Source of the DNA: Prototheca cutis | Lineage: Eukaryota > Chlorophyta > Trebouxiophyceae > Chlorellales > Chlorellaceae | Assembly: GCA_002897115.2 (NCBI GenBank) | Contig: BCIH01000005.1 | Span: 1,245,980-1,309,979 of the forward strand | DNA length: 64,000 nt | Direction of reading: 5' to 3' | Shown here: positions 22,401-34,559 of the stretch, one piece after another | How the letters are laid out: the number at the start of each line of letters is the position of its first letter | Position numbering within the stretch: the first letter of the stretch is position 1 | Made by a program: the position numbers and the translations under genes | Notes under the pieces: generated by a model | What the model saw: the letters and a program-made list of their open reading frames with translations, nothing else | Databases searched by the model: none | Told to the model about the DNA's origin: nothing

Positions 22401-24585
22401 TGCGGTGGGTGGGATTGGTCGATGGGCTAAGCCATATGCAGTGGGATCCTCTGTGATACACCTTGTACCGTTGACGCCCACTGACTGGAACGCGCCCCCC
22501 CCCCCAAAATACACACAGACACACACACTCACTGCAGTCGGCGCTCGAATTCCCAGTTTCCACGGCGATTGGCTGAATTGATGGCTTTCAGAGCCGCGGT
22601 CTGACCCTCTGCGCCAGGGGCTGTCGCCGTCTTGGGGTTGTCCGCCGCAGAAGACAGCGCAACATACAGACCCTGAGGGAGGGATACTTGGGTTTCTAGT
22701 GGGGCAAAGCTTGTGGGTGCTGTTTGGGTACAGCCAGCGCTATCATGTGATGGAATAACTAGGAAGGAAAAAAGCGCTTGCAGTGGGGGGATCCGCTTCC
22801 CGACAGACCTTGTAGGCATAACTGCATGATGCAGAGTAGAGATTGGCATCGCCATTGGAGTATTGAATACAATCACCTCACTCGACAATGTAAAAGCCGT
22901 GGCTGCACCTTGCCTGACCGAATAATAACCATTGCCCCAAACAAAACAAAACCGAGCCAAATCCTGTCGACGACTCACTAGGGTGTGCAGTACATCATGA
23001 CAGGACGCAGTACCGCGGCGGCGAGCAGCTCTGACGATATGGTGAAGCTGGGGCACTGGGTAGGGATGTCCTCCTCCGGCAACAGCAGCCGTGTCATGCC
23101 CCGGGCCACCGCACGCAAAACCTGGAGCGCGTAGACCAGGGACAAACAGCAAACTTTTCAGTGTGGATGCAGGTGTAGTCACACGACAACAGGCACGAAC
23201 CAAAGGGCCTGCCACTGCCGCCTGCACTCCACAGCTGTCTTGAGCCCCAGATATCAAACACCCCCCCCCCCCCCCCCCCCCCGCCCAAGGAAAACCTTGT
23301 AGTGGCCATCGGGCGTCTGGAGAGCCGGGTGCAAGTTGTTCTCCGACTTCATCTCACCGCGAAAGGCCCGCTCGCGAGCTGCTGGGGTAAGATCCTTGAG
23401 CGAGGTTCCCAGGCATGCCGCCTGCAGGCTCTCCCGCGTGTCTCGATACAGCTCAGTCTGCGCCAGGTCAGTTTGGGGGTTTCGTAGACTGGACCGCTTA
23501 CGTCGCCGTGTCTCGCAAGCTCTCTCCCCACCCTGGCCGGTTCGGACCGACTCATACTGGTTTGCAAGGCCTCCCCCACTCCACCACCTCATTCCCAGAG
23601 AATGAACCGCCGTCCACCGTCTTGGCCCTTGCGCACCACCAGACCTGTTCGATCAGCAGCTCAGCCAAGTCCCGGAGCAGTGCCTTGAGATCCACACGGC
23701 GCGCGCGGGCAGACAGACAACCGAAAGCGCCGTTCAACACACCTCGAGCTCGGGCCGGAAACTCCTTGTCTGGTGTGACTGCAGAATACCAGATGTCATA
23801 TACAAACTGCGTATATGGGATTGCAAAAGCGTATTGGGTTCTAGCGTGTGTGGGTGTGGGGGGGGGGGGGGGGTGTTCAGCAGATTGTGCAGGAGGGCTG
23901 GAGGCTGTACGCCCTGGCCAAGCAGCCACAGTGTCTGCTGACTCTCAGCTGGGAACACTCCCCTTCTTCCCAAACAAATTAGCCCAGTCGGCACACCTCT
24001 TGGACGATACTCCCGCAGAGCAACTCCCAGGCAGCTGAGACGGCAGAGCTGTCCACTGCCTGGCGCCAGGCGTAGGGATCAGTCAGCGGTGGCGGCGACA
24101 GGATGCCCGTGACGGGGCCCTCCAGTCCGGGTGCAGCTGGCTCTGCCCTCGACCGCCGCGCGACAGAGGCCGGGGCCCGTGGTTCGCAGGTCCGACAGCC
24201 TGCCCCCGCCAGCCAGCCAAGGCCCAGGCAGGCTACCGCCAGGCAGACTGTGAGGAGTAGCATCACGCTCATCCCTACGACTCCGGTTGGGGAAGTTTGT
24301 TGGGGGGGGCGCAATGTGTGCTTGGTTTCCATGGGGCATGAACTACTGGCCCTTGAAAAATGCATTCAGGTCATTCTCAGGATGCAAACATGCAGGCACG
24401 TTCCTGGCAGCCCCTGGCCCTTCCCCTCCCCGATCCTTACTTGAGATGACCAGAGCCAAAAGGGCCACCCCTGAGGCCACCCGGACCTCCCGCTTGGCTG
24501 CACATCGCCGCAGCCAGACGGTAACAACAGCCTTCCAGACATGCAAGGGAGAGGCAATGACGGGCTTCAACGGCTCCTCCTCCAT
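19087..24585 (-). CDS. Membrane-anchored sorting nexin (TM-PXA-PX-Nexin_C), 13 exons
   Basis: Exons (descending): 24585-24441, 24274-23997, 23806-23645, 23457-23296, 23121-22979, 22709-22533, 22374-21721, 21527-21409, 21310-21211, 21099-20991, 20818-20717, 20517-19460, 19234-19087; about 1118 residues. Only the start of exon 6 (22709, CAAG acceptor) is a weak call. The N-terminus has long hydrophobic helices (VASGVALLALVIS, VMLLLTVCLAVACLGLGWL). PXA follows (FVYDIWYSAVTPDKEFPARA, ALLRDLAELLIEQ), then a Ser/Pro-rich linker. The PX domain is YVMYTIQVRDDASSWIVTRR, RYRNFEVLHRQL and PPKRMFVHSQDVDFVEERR; a phosphoinositide-binding basic patch is present. Nexin_C is DCVFQLATRGFFRRQVYAVG to KAPAALLGLVGKTAY. 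Relatives (yeast Mdm1, human SNX13/14/19) tether the ER to other membranes; no RGS domain is visible here. Confidence 0.92.
19350..19406. repeat. (CA)n dinucleotide repeat in the last sorting-nexin intron
   Basis: About 28 CA units on the plus strand lie in the last intron. The transcript strand reads (TG)n, starting 54 bases after the 5' splice site. Confidence 0.95.
23261..23282. repeat. 22-base C tract in a sorting-nexin intron
   Basis: An uninterrupted run of C (G on the transcript strand) lies within intron 4. Its length is likely to be unreliable in the assembly. Confidence 0.9.
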
Positions 24586-26028
24586 GAGGTCAGGCTCCGC
24601 GCATGTTCTGCTGGAAGACTACGGGGGCCGCTGGTCTCTCGCCCCGCACGCTCCCGACCAGACCCTAGTGCGATGCTCGCTCAGCCGCGGATTATGAGCA
24701 TTGCGATGATCTGGGCCAATGCCATAATTATTCCATGCAACAGAAGAGTGGATGATTGCGCTGGGGGAGGGCTGTATGTGGTCGTCTGGCTCGTTTGTGA
24801 TCACTTTCGCAACCAGCTCCCATTTTTCTGAATTCTCGGCGACGGCAGCCTCGCAATGAATTCCCGTGTCAGTCGTTCCGGCCCTCTCGTATCGCACCCC
24901 CTTTGTCCCGCACCACAAAAAATGCTTATTCGACACCCAGACAACAGTGCATGAACAGTACCTCTCCATCATAACGGAGCGTACTTGTGGGCAATCACTC
25001 TTCGAAGTTCGCGAGGGGCGCAGCCGTGGAGGTTGCGCCCACTAGACGGCGCGTGCAGGCCCGCGCAGTGCTTGTTAGCTACAGAAATAAATATGATAGG
25101 TCTTATTATACGATATGTTACACAAGTTGGGGCTGTATATGTGCAGTTACTTAGGTTTCCCGGCAGGCCGCCGCAAGGCCTTGGCCGTGACGGCGGAGGT
25201 GCCTCAGAAGAGGTGAATGGGAGCCCTGGTCACACCCAGTCTGGAGCTCCTGAACAAGCGCTTTCAGGGGGGTGTATTCCACAAGACAGCTTCCCAACCA
25301 TGCCTACACATCCATATCAAGTGGTGCCTAGTCAGGGCTAGGGAAGTAATGAGCGCTTGTTGGCAGCTCAGTCTGGGAGCCAGCATCAAGTCCACAGTGG
25401 GCAGCGCACGGGCCACCGTTTGTTTGGGTCTCCATTGTCGCACCGCATGACTGCATGGTCCATGTGGATGCACGCTCCATTGGTCTCCCGCGGTGCGGAG
25501 CTGCCACGTGGAAGTGGCGAACCACCCAGGCCTGGCAAACCTGGGGCTGCCAACTTTCAAAGGTGATGAAGGTGCCGTCCATGTTCAGGTGGTGCTACCA
25601 CGTGGTCCCATGACGGGCTAAGACCCACGCGGTAGTTTTGGTGCAGAACTGCCGCGTGGTTGCCCGTGGGGCGCCCCTGTGGGAGTCTGGGCCAAGTCCA
25701 TGGACGGACTGGGTCCCTGAAATCCCCGTCGATCAAGCGGGCATGGGCATCGTGAGTAGGGCCTGGCGGCCTGAATTCATTGTGAGGGTGCCCACCCCGC
25801 CGAATTATCCGGAAACCCTTGGTGGAAGGAGGGGTGTGCATGGAGGCTCCAATAACCGGCACATCTCATGGGAGGTACTGGACAGCACAATGTGAACCCC
25901 ATTCTACACTATTTCAATCACTGGTCACCTGAAATTGCAGCAGTGCAATACTGTCGCTTTGTGCAGGGGCCAGGGGAACGAATACATTGTATTGCATCCG
26001 TTGCCGCCTCGCCCATCTGAAATTACCA
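24586..26028. other. 1.4 kb intergenic region, no gene seen
   Basis: It lies between the sorting-nexin 5' end and the 3' end of the seryl-tRNA synthetase gene, both minus strand. It should contain the nexin promoter. An AT-rich island (about 25079-25125) stands out against the GC-rich surroundings. The small open frames on both strands have no family similarity I recognise. Confidence 0.45.
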
Positions 26029-27844
26029 TCATCGACGCGGTGTGATGCGAGTGATACCGGCCATGTAGGGGTGCAGGGCCGACGGGATGTCGACGCTGCC
26101 GTCCTCTCTCTGGAAGTTCTCGAGGATGGCCACCAGCATCCTCGGCACCGCGCAACCCGTGGCGTTGAGCGTGTGCACAAACCGGGAGGCCGGCGCCTTG
26201 GTTGCCACGCTTTCCCTGGTTGGGCCACCTTTCTGGGTGGCCAAACAGCCATCCGATGATGACCCCAAGGTCAAAGCAGGGCGGTATCTGATGTTGAGGC
26301 GCCGAGCCTGAAAGTCAGTGCAGTTGCTTGCAGAGGAGATTTCGCCGTAGCGTGCCATGCCCGGCAGCCATGCCTCGATGTCAATCTTGCGGTAGGCCGG
26401 GGCGCCCAGATCTCGAGTGGGCATGTCCAGCACCCGAAAGTGCAGACCAAGACTGCGGAACAGTTCCACCTCGATGTCCACCAGCTCCTGGTGCAATGCC
26501 TCCGAGTCTTCGGGCCGACACAGCACAAAGGCCTCCACCTTTGTAAACTGGTGCACACGGTACAGGCCACGCCCCGCTGAGCCTGCAGGCATGCATTGAC
26601 AAGTTTGGACGTGTGTGTTCGTGTGGTGATTGAAAAGGGATGTTTGGGTCTCTGCTTGTCAGAGAGAACCAACCAACGCACCTGCGGCGCCGGCTTCGGT
26701 GCGGAAAGCGTGGCCTACGCCGGCCAGACGGATGGGAAGCTGGGCTTCGTCCAAAAGTCCATCCATGTGCAGTCCGCCCAGCGGCACCTCGGCCGTGCCT
26801 GTCAGGCACAGCGAGGTGTTGGCCACGCTGTACACCTGTGTGTTGTCTGCCCGGGGCTGGAAACCGCACTTGTCCAGCACGCTTTCCTTGACCAGGTCGG
26901 GCGTCACATGAGGCACGTAGCCGCGGCGAGTCAGCGTCTGCATTGCATAGGACACCAGCGCCAGCTCCAGGAGCGCCGCCTCGCGCTTCAAGTAATAAAA
27001 CTTGGGCCCTGCAACGGTGCTGCCTGCTGCGAAGTCCACTATGTCCAGCGACTCGGCCAGTGCCACATGGTCTTTGGGGACAAAGCTGAATTCCGGTGGG
27101 GTATGCACCTTTTGCAGCAACCTGGCGGCATCCTCGTCACCAATGGGCGCGTCCGGGTGTGTGGCATTCGGCAGTCGCTGACCCTCTCGCTGCAGCTCCG
27201 CATCCAAACGCACCAGCCGAGCCTCGGAACGTTCCAGCGCCGTCTTGAGCTCCCGTCCAGCCGCCACCAGCCCCGCTCGCTGCTCAGGGGACATGGTCTT
27301 GGCCCCGGCCTGCATGGGTCAATCAGGTGGTGGTCGATCATACATGATATTTTTCGGCATTCTGTCTTTGGTGACGACCACCAAGTGCTGTGTCCCCATG
27401 CATACATCGCAGCACAAGTTCCCGGCAATAAAAAATGCTCCCACCATGCTTGGCACATCCGCAGACCGATGATCGCCGCCACACCTTCATCGCGGCACTG
27501 TTCCTGTTGCGCTCCGCACGCAGCCCGTCCACGGCCTGCGTCTCTGCAACGAACTGGCCATACAGCTCGGCGACCCTTGCCGGGTCAGCCTGCACACCAC
27601 GGTTCTCGCAGTTTCTTATCGCCCCGGGGATGTCTGCTTGCAGTCCCTTAAAGTCCAGGTAGGCATGGTAGGAAGGCGCCGCGTGCAGAGCCTGCTGATC
27701 CTGGACCTTTGGGCCTGTGCTCTCAAGACTTCCCGCACCTGCCGCTGCCGCTGTCGCTGCTGTTGTTGTCCCGGAAGAGCGGACCGCCAGGCAACGCACG
27801 GCGGGCGTTCCTGTGCGCACGAAGTGAGAGGGGCCCTGTATCAA
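26029..27844 (-). CDS. Organellar (bacterial-type) seryl-tRNA synthetase, 3 exons
   Basis: Exons 27844-27485, 27309-26682 and 26582-26029 give 513 residues. The enzyme charges tRNA-Ser with serine. The first 40-50 residues are rich in Arg, Thr, Ser and Ala, as in organelle-targeting peptides. The antiparallel tRNA-binding arm follows ([16 protein letters not shown] to [19 protein letters not shown]). Class II motif 2 is FRTEAGAAG joined across the intron to [16 protein letters not shown]. Motif 3 is [20 protein letters not shown], ending in RRLNIRYRP. The C-terminus [19 protein letters not shown] is the usual serine-site strand. Compared with the family there are about 30 extra residues between motif 3 and FVHTLN. 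The bacterial-type core with a leader suggests plastid and/or mitochondrial use. Confidence 0.95.
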
Positions 27845-28562
27845 CTTGTGAAGTCATCCTCAGAGCAAGACAGACCGCTCATGACAGCGCATTGATTGTG
27901 ATCGACGCAACAGTGCCTGCAATGCGCCTGCTTACCTCGGAGCTGGCAGGTGGGCTGCCTGGCTGGAAAAGCCCGCCCAAAGACGGCCCGTGGGCTAGCG
28001 CTACAAAAGCCGAGCTGGTCCGCCAACCGCATCAGAACGGATGAATGTAGCCGCATTGAGAACACTAGAAGGCTTTAGATTGCATTTGAGCCCGCGAAAC
28101 GCCCTGCTGTGCCCGTTCGGTAGCGACTGAAGAATGTGCTCAGGTCGGCACCTTGTCACGTCCCAAGTCCCTCCACCCCACTCCACAATACAGAGCCCGA
28201 TGCTCAATGCATGCACCGATTTATATGCAGTACAATGTCATAGAATAATTACACATTGATGAAGCTGAGTACGGTTGCTGAAACTGCGACCTAGCCCAGG
28301 AGTGTTTTTCCTTTGCTGCACGGAAGTTCACACCACGCGATGATTCGTCNCCCCTCCTCCCCGCCATGTCGCACCACCATCCTGAGTGAGGAGGAGAAGA
28401 CAAGCATACAGCAGTCTTTGAAATCAGATCAAAAAAGAAATGGTACTCTGGATTCAGCTCTTTTGCGCAGTTCCCGGGTGGTCAACACGTCCGGTTCCTG
28501 TGAATAACGTCGCCGCCGTACTGCTTGGCTGCGGCGGGGNTCCCCTCGTGACTCCGGTCCAC
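27845..28562. other. Intergenic region, no gene seen
   Basis: It lies between the SerRS 5' end and the aminotransferase 3' end. It includes an AT-rich patch near 28229-28262 with TGTAA on the minus strand (28248-28252), a possible distal polyadenylation signal for the aminotransferase gene. Otherwise nothing was recognised. Confidence 0.4.
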
Positions 28563-31500
28563 CTAGCTGTCAACCTTGATGCTGTCGACGATGGCCTCTG
28601 CCAAGTATGCGGCCTTGGCACGGTTCAGGCCCGCCAGACTGATGCGGCCGTCCTTGGTCATAAACACCTTCCACTGCAGTATGGGTGGGGTTGGTGGGTG
28701 GGTGGGCGGTGCAGGGGGATCGACGATGATCTCAAGGGCGTTGCCATGACCATTGCGCTCGTGACATGCCCTTTACGAGCAGGCACAACAGTCGACGCCA
28801 CGGAATCTACACCCCAGCGTCTCACCTTGTTGGTCATGTTCTCCACCTGCTTGGCGGTCAAACCAGTGAAGGAGAACATACCGATCTGCAAGAGGGTGTG
28901 TGGCGGGGGAGTGGCAGGTAGGAAACAGTCACAGGGCCTTTGCAGAACGTCCCCCTCTAAAATATCATCAGAAGTCGTTCCAACCCACAGCAAAGGGCAT
29001 GCACGCTGGTCCAAAAGCCCGGCACTCAATGCAGGTTGTTCAAAAATCCCCCAGCAACACTCGCCTGGTTGGTGACAAAGCTCCAGTCGCGGCTGGGCTC
29101 CAGCTGGGTCAGGTGGTCAAACAGATCCTTCCTCACCGTCTGCAGTCATTTGGGCGGTGGGTGGGAGTGAGGAGGAACCCCGTCCTTGGATGTGTGTGTT
29201 GGGGACTGACAGGTCATCACCGTTGTCGCCGTTTCATAACGACCAATGCAGCAATCTCCCCACTCAACACCGAGTGCCGCCTCACCTTGATGCGGCCAGA
29301 CATCATTTCCATCTCGGCCTTCCACTCGTCAAACAGCTGGTCGTCGCCGACCACCTCTGCCACGATCCTCGCGCCGTGCACCGGCGGGTTGGAGTAGATG
29401 GCTCTGTCGGGAGNGGAGAAGGNTTTTTTTTGGAATACCTCTTTTTTGGCGGCCCGGGGGGGGGCCCTTGATGCCAGCCATACACTTCTGCACCACAGGT
29501 TTCACCAGTTGCCATTGGCAGGGACAAAGCTTCCCACCCACTCAAAGGAGTCAACATCACACACGCCTTGCGATGCGCTTGAGTTGGGACAGCACACGCT
29601 TGGCAGCCTCCGCGTCCTTGAGGACAAAGTTGATAGCACCGATGCGCTCCGCATACAAGCCCAGATTCTTGCTGTACGACTGCGTGAATGTCAAGGGGGG
29701 CCCGGGTGGGAGGAAAATGTGCGTGGGGGGGTGAATGACGGTCGTTGGCACGATGGCAACAGCACTCGCAAGCAATTGCACCCGACACCACACCTGCGCC
29801 ACCATAATCTCCAGCCCGCGCTCCGCAAAGTAACGTGGAGCGTACGCGTCCTCATCCAAGCTGCCGCTCGCAAAGCCCTGTGCATGATGCAATGATGACT
29901 CGTATGCTTATTGGTATTCTGGCGTCAAGTATGTGTGGTGGGTGCCATGCCCGCTGCGTCGACCCGCCCCACCACAGCCAAGGCCTCCTTTCCACCAGCA
30001 ACAACAAACTCGCCTGGTAGGCCACGTCGAAGAAAGCAAAGTGGTTGTTTTCTTCAATGACGTCAGCAATCCTCGCCCACTGCTCCTTCGTGGGGTCGAT
30101 GCCCGTGGGGTTGTGTGCGCAGCCTGCGTAAGATATTTACAAAGCCAGGCACTTTTTCGTTGCATCTAGATTGACCGCTCGATCGTTAGGTCCCCGGGAC
30201 CGACTGGTGTGCACTGCTGCCCTTTCCGCTCCCTGGCCCACCCACGCCCTCGGCGACACCCCACCCCACCCCGGCATCTACCCAGTCACTGGCCCGTCAC
30301 AGCAACGTTCAAAATCCACTCACCATGCAGGACAATCACGGAACCCTCGGGGGCGGCCTTGATGTCGGCAATCATCTTCTCAAAGTCCAGGCCAATGGTT
30401 GCAGGATTAAAGTAGCCATACTCCCGCCACTCCACACCTGATCATATTGTGGAGGAAGGTGGGTTTGTGTGAGAGAAAAGGAGTTTGCTCGAGTGTGTCC
30501 GACTTTCTTTAGACCACGGGCTCTCATGAAAACCACCCCTCCCCCTTCAAACGTCCTGGGCCCCAATTCAGTCCCGCACCGGCATCAGCAAAGATGTTCT
30601 TGTGGTTGCCCCAGGTGGGCTTGGAGATGTAGGCCACTGCCCCGGGCATGAACTTGGCGATGAAGGCCGCCCCTACCCGCAGGCTCCCGGTCCCAGACAG
30701 CGACTGCAGCGTCGCCACGCGGCCCTGTGCACATCGTGTCGGTGGAGAAGGTTTGAGATTGTTGGAGAGTATGGCACTAGCGCCTTGGGTTCCGCGCTGA
30801 TACTGAAGGTTTTGGTGAGGAGCGAAACGTCCGCTTTTTCCACTTTCCCACGTCTTATCCCCGGCATCCCAACCCTTTCCTCAACAACATGTACACACAC
30901 CTCCTTGACAGCAGCGCTGTCCTTGCCCAGCAGCAGGTCGACGGTAGCCGTGCGGAAGCCGGCCAGACCTTCGATGGGCAGGTACTCCTTGTTGTCCCCT
31001 CGCTCCAGCATGCGCCGCTCAGCCTGCACAGCGTTTGGAGGAGTCGAGGAGTGGTGCTGACAGGGAGGGAATCTTGGGAAAGCAAACGAGCAAGTACACA
31101 GAGCGCTTGCCCTTGCCTCCCCGCGCACTGTCACTGCCAGAAAAACCGCGCACACACTTGCCTTGTGAACGACATCCAGCACATAAGGCTTGAGCTCCTC
31201 CGTGCGGTAGGCACCCACCTGCCCATCGTTTTTTGTCAGAAATGCAGGTAAAGCGTGAGCATTCTGGGGTTGGGGCGAAGCATCGCATTCTTCCTAGTTG
31301 TCTAGAGGGGTCCCTCGCCTGCAGTCCCCATGTCTGCACCACAACCAGCAACGGACCCCGAGATTCAGTTTGTCCGGAGAAGTCTCGCGGCGGAAGGCCT
31401 CCGACACACCAAGGACTGCACAGTTGCAGTGAAGGAGCATGAGCGGCATGCGGTGGTAAGCGGAATTGGTAGTGTTCCGATCCGGTCTCATGCCTGGTGG

Positions 31501-31769
31501 TCGTGCGAACTTGGCAAGGGCCCGTCATCCTTCTGCAGCACTTCTCAAGTGCCATTCCAGACCAATCCATGACTGCCATGTATCTTTGTGTACGTACTGG
31601 GATCGGGGGGTGCCATTTCGACGCCGTCCAGACGGCTTGCCCTGCACGTGGTGGTGGGGCCCCTCGCGGACGTCATCCTCGCCGCCTGGGCAAGGGATGA
31701 GGGCAGCGGCGTAGTGGGCAGCTGCCTGCAAGAACGCCCAGTGCGGCATGATCGGAACTGTACCAGCAT
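28563..31769 (-). CDS. AAT: Aspartate aminotransferase, probably mitochondrial, 13 exons
   Basis: PLP enzyme interconverting aspartate + 2-oxoglutarate and oxaloacetate + glutamate. Exons (descending): 31769-31598, 31415-31357, 31218-31162, 31023-30901, 30724-30580, 30437-30324, 30123-30014, 29877-29794, 29679-29567, 29403-29286, 29139-29065, 28885-28826, 28673-28563; phase closes everywhere, 446 residues. The basic, acid-free leader (MLVQFRSCRTGRSCRQ) suggests mitochondrial import. Family landmarks: DKLNLGVGAYRTE, SGTGSLRVGAAF, the aspartate strand CAHNPTGID, FFDVAYQGFASG, the PLP lysine in SYSKNLGLYAERIG (Lys292), IYSNPPVHGARIV and the terminal GMFSFTGLTAKQV...GRISLAGLN. Four introns use GC donors (after 31162, 30014, 29567 and 29065), an exceptional number for one gene. 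Exons are very short, several of 57-84 bases. Confidence 0.96.
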
Positions 31770-32229
31770 TTACATCTCAATCAAAGTCACGCACCTTGGG
31801 TCGAACCGACATCGCGCGTGCCGAACCGGCCTGGCAGGCCCTGCACTGCACCGCCGTGGGGTTTGCCACGACTCCATGCACCATTGTTCCTGTGAGCGTA
31901 CCAAGCCTGGAAGGATCCTTTTCAAACGAAATTAATGCCTTTAAATCGGTTTCGTGTATAAACTGCGTGGCACTCTGGCATTGAGGCCTGGACTGGGCCG
32001 TTTGGAGTCCCGTGCCGAGGCCACAATGTCACGTGCTCTCTCGGGGGTTCTGCGCTCACGACTTCATCCCGCCGGCCCGAGCGTCTGGCGGTCTGCAGCT
32101 GCGAGTGAGCTCCCCCGCAAACCGGGGCAATGATGGAACAATTCCCTCCTCCCCCTCCTCACGGAGCATACCACCCGATCACAGTCAACAAAACAGCACA
32201 GACATATTCTGTCATTACCATGATGCAAG
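31770..32229. other. Intergenic region, no gene seen
   Basis: Promoter side of the aminotransferase and 3' side of the next minus-strand gene. No element recognised. Confidence 0.4.
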
Positions 32230-34559
32230 TCAGTCGTGCTTTGCCGCGGCGTCCGACGGTGTGAGGAGGCCCTTGAGCAGCAGCAGGCAGGCACGCCGTG
32301 CAGTCTCCCGCTGCTGCGCGTCCACACGCTGTGCACACTGTGCCGAGTCCCCCCGGCGGCTGTCAGAGCAAGTGTTCTCCGCGCGGTTGCCAGAATCAGC
32401 CATATCACCGGATTCTGTCGGCGGTTGCTGTGGCGCCGTCAGGAGGGCCGTCTGGGCATGGACCAGGGCGGATCTCAGCACCTCAGGCAGCGTCCCTGCA
32501 GGCTGCAGCCGCGGACCTAGCAGGCCCTGAACCTCTGCCAGCAGATCCAACACACGCCGCATTCCCCGAGGCTGCATGGTTGCGTTTCAAACAGGAAAAA
32601 GGGGGGGGGGCCTGAGTGGTGTCCCCTGGTGCCAAGCGACTCCTTGCAAGGCACACTGATGTACTACTCGCATGCCCACGCTTTCCGGGGACAAATGAAT
32701 AACAACCATTGCAGTGCCATCGCACCTCTGTGGCCGTTGGGTCTGCGAGCAATGTCAACACAGGCATGGCATCCCTCGTGGCAACGTAGGCAAAGAGCGC
32801 TCGGTGGGGTTCCAGGTCCAGTCCGTCGATCGCCGCCGCCCCACCCGGCACCGCTCNGGCCCAGTCCAGCAGTCGCTGCGAGGCGGCAGCCAACAGAAGT
32901 AGTGCCCTCCTGTGTTTATGTGTGTGGGAAGTTTTTCCGATTCTGTCATGCAGGGGCGTTTATGCAGCCTCCCAAACAATCGGCAGGCCGACACACACAG
33001 CTTGGCGATTTCACTCCGTCAACAATGCAAGCATGCAGAAACAAATCAATTACAATCCAGCAGCCAGCATACCATGCACCGCCATGAGCCTGGTTCCCAA
33101 TACAGTATACCACGAGGCCACGCATGAGGCCCGAGGACACGCAGGCATCGGCGAGCTCCTCCCTCGCCCGCATTTGACCCCGGCGGCAGCCCAGCGCCAG
33201 CCAGGCTACGCAGGCAGTCGCCGCCGCCGGCGGCGCGACGGACCCGGGATCAAACATCCCGGCAAGGAGCCTGGGCAGGCGCTCCAGTGCCGCGCGCCAG
33301 AGGCGTGCCTGCTGCGCCCCGAGGTTGGCGCCCAGGGCCGCCTGCGCGACGTCAATCGCGAGCTGCAACGCTGCTGAGGAGGGATTACCTGTACCGAGCT
33401 CTGGACCTTCGACCGCGCCGGATGAGGCTGCATCACGGAGTGCTCCGTCCAGCTCTGCGATACAAAGTGAATTCAAAAGGTGATGCAGAGGGTTGCAGGG
33501 TATTTGAACTGAAAATCTGTTGTCCCAGGGGACCTCCTCATTCACCACGGCACGAAGACGTTGCATGTGGTGCTCTGGGTCCCGAGCAGTGTGGACAGCA
33601 TGCCTGGTGGCCAGGTCCATGAACCATTCTTTGGCAAACCCCCTCTACAGGCAGCAGCGCCACTCAGAAGGATGTTCCGGTGTTGTATAACCCCCCCCCC
33701 CCCAAAAAAAAACCTACATCACCACTGATGTTCACCTTGGAGGCAAGGCACGACGTCGTTCAGACAGGGCAAACTCTCGGTGGGCACGGCCTCGCACAGC
33801 TGGCCCACGCACCCAGCCAGGGCCCGGACCACCGGCAGTGCTGCACTTGCCGGCCGGCGCCGGGCCGCTGCCAGGACCAGGTTCCGCAGCTGTGTCCCCA
33901 GGCCCAGCGTGCCCCAGGCCTGCTTTGTCAGATGCGGCAGTGCCTGGCGCAGCACCTCGGCGGCTTCGCGGGCACCCGATGCCGGCCCGGCCGCCGCTGC
34001 TGCGTTCGTCCCCAAGGAGGAGCCTTTCTCCGCCGCGAGCGCGTGCCTCAGCACAGCGATCAGGGCCACGACGTGGAGGTTGCAGTACAGGGCCTGCTGC
34101 GTGCTCTGCCCAGCGCTAGGCTCCAACGCCAGCCTGCCGGCTTCCTCGCCGACCACAGTCAGCACGCGCGGGCTCACCGAGGCCACCNTGCCTGACAGCA
34201 GGGCGTGCGTGAGGCTGCGAAGCTCCTCGTCCTTGACCTCCTGCAGTTGCAACAGGTGCAGCGGGACGGGGAGATCGCCGCGGGGAATGATCACCAGCCC
34301 GCAGCGCCCTTGCCTGCTGATGATCAACCCCATCCTCCAGCAACCCACCTGCTGGTCCAGCCCTGGCCGAAACAAAGCATCAGAGCATCAATTCCCCGCT
34401 CCTACTCACCGGGAAGTCGTATTTCAAACTTTCGAGTGCAGTCTGGACCATGGCATCCTCAGATCGCCGCTCTTGTGCCGCTGCTTCGGCGTGCTGAAAG
34501 GCCTCCACCATCTCCGCCCCGAATCCGGGCCTGTGGCCCTCTGGTCTGGCGTTCACCAT
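32230..34559 (-). CDS. Unknown Ala/Leu-rich helical-repeat protein
   Basis: Exon 1 is 34559-34410 and starts with MVNARPEGHRPGFGAEMVEA. Exon 2 is 34348-33723 and exon 3 is 33642 to about 33111-33130. A further exon covers about 32891-32725 (ALLLLAAASQRLLDW, LFAYVATRDAMPVLTLLAD). The last exon is about 32570-32230. Phase closes for exons 1-3; the exon 3/4 junction is unresolved (a GC donor at CTCAT|GCGTGG would fit). The protein is built almost entirely of Leu/Ala-rich helices in the style of HEAT or ARM solenoids (e.g. LHVVALIAVLRHALAAEKG, QLAIDVAQAALGANLGAQQ). I see no catalytic motif, signal peptide or membrane helix and do not recognise a family. Undetermined bases occur at two coding positions. 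Confidence 0.55.

Noticed and set aside
24586..26028. Several 70-120 codon open frames between the sorting nexin and SerRS genes
   Set aside because: They overlap on both strands, lack splice support and resemble no family; expected at this base composition.
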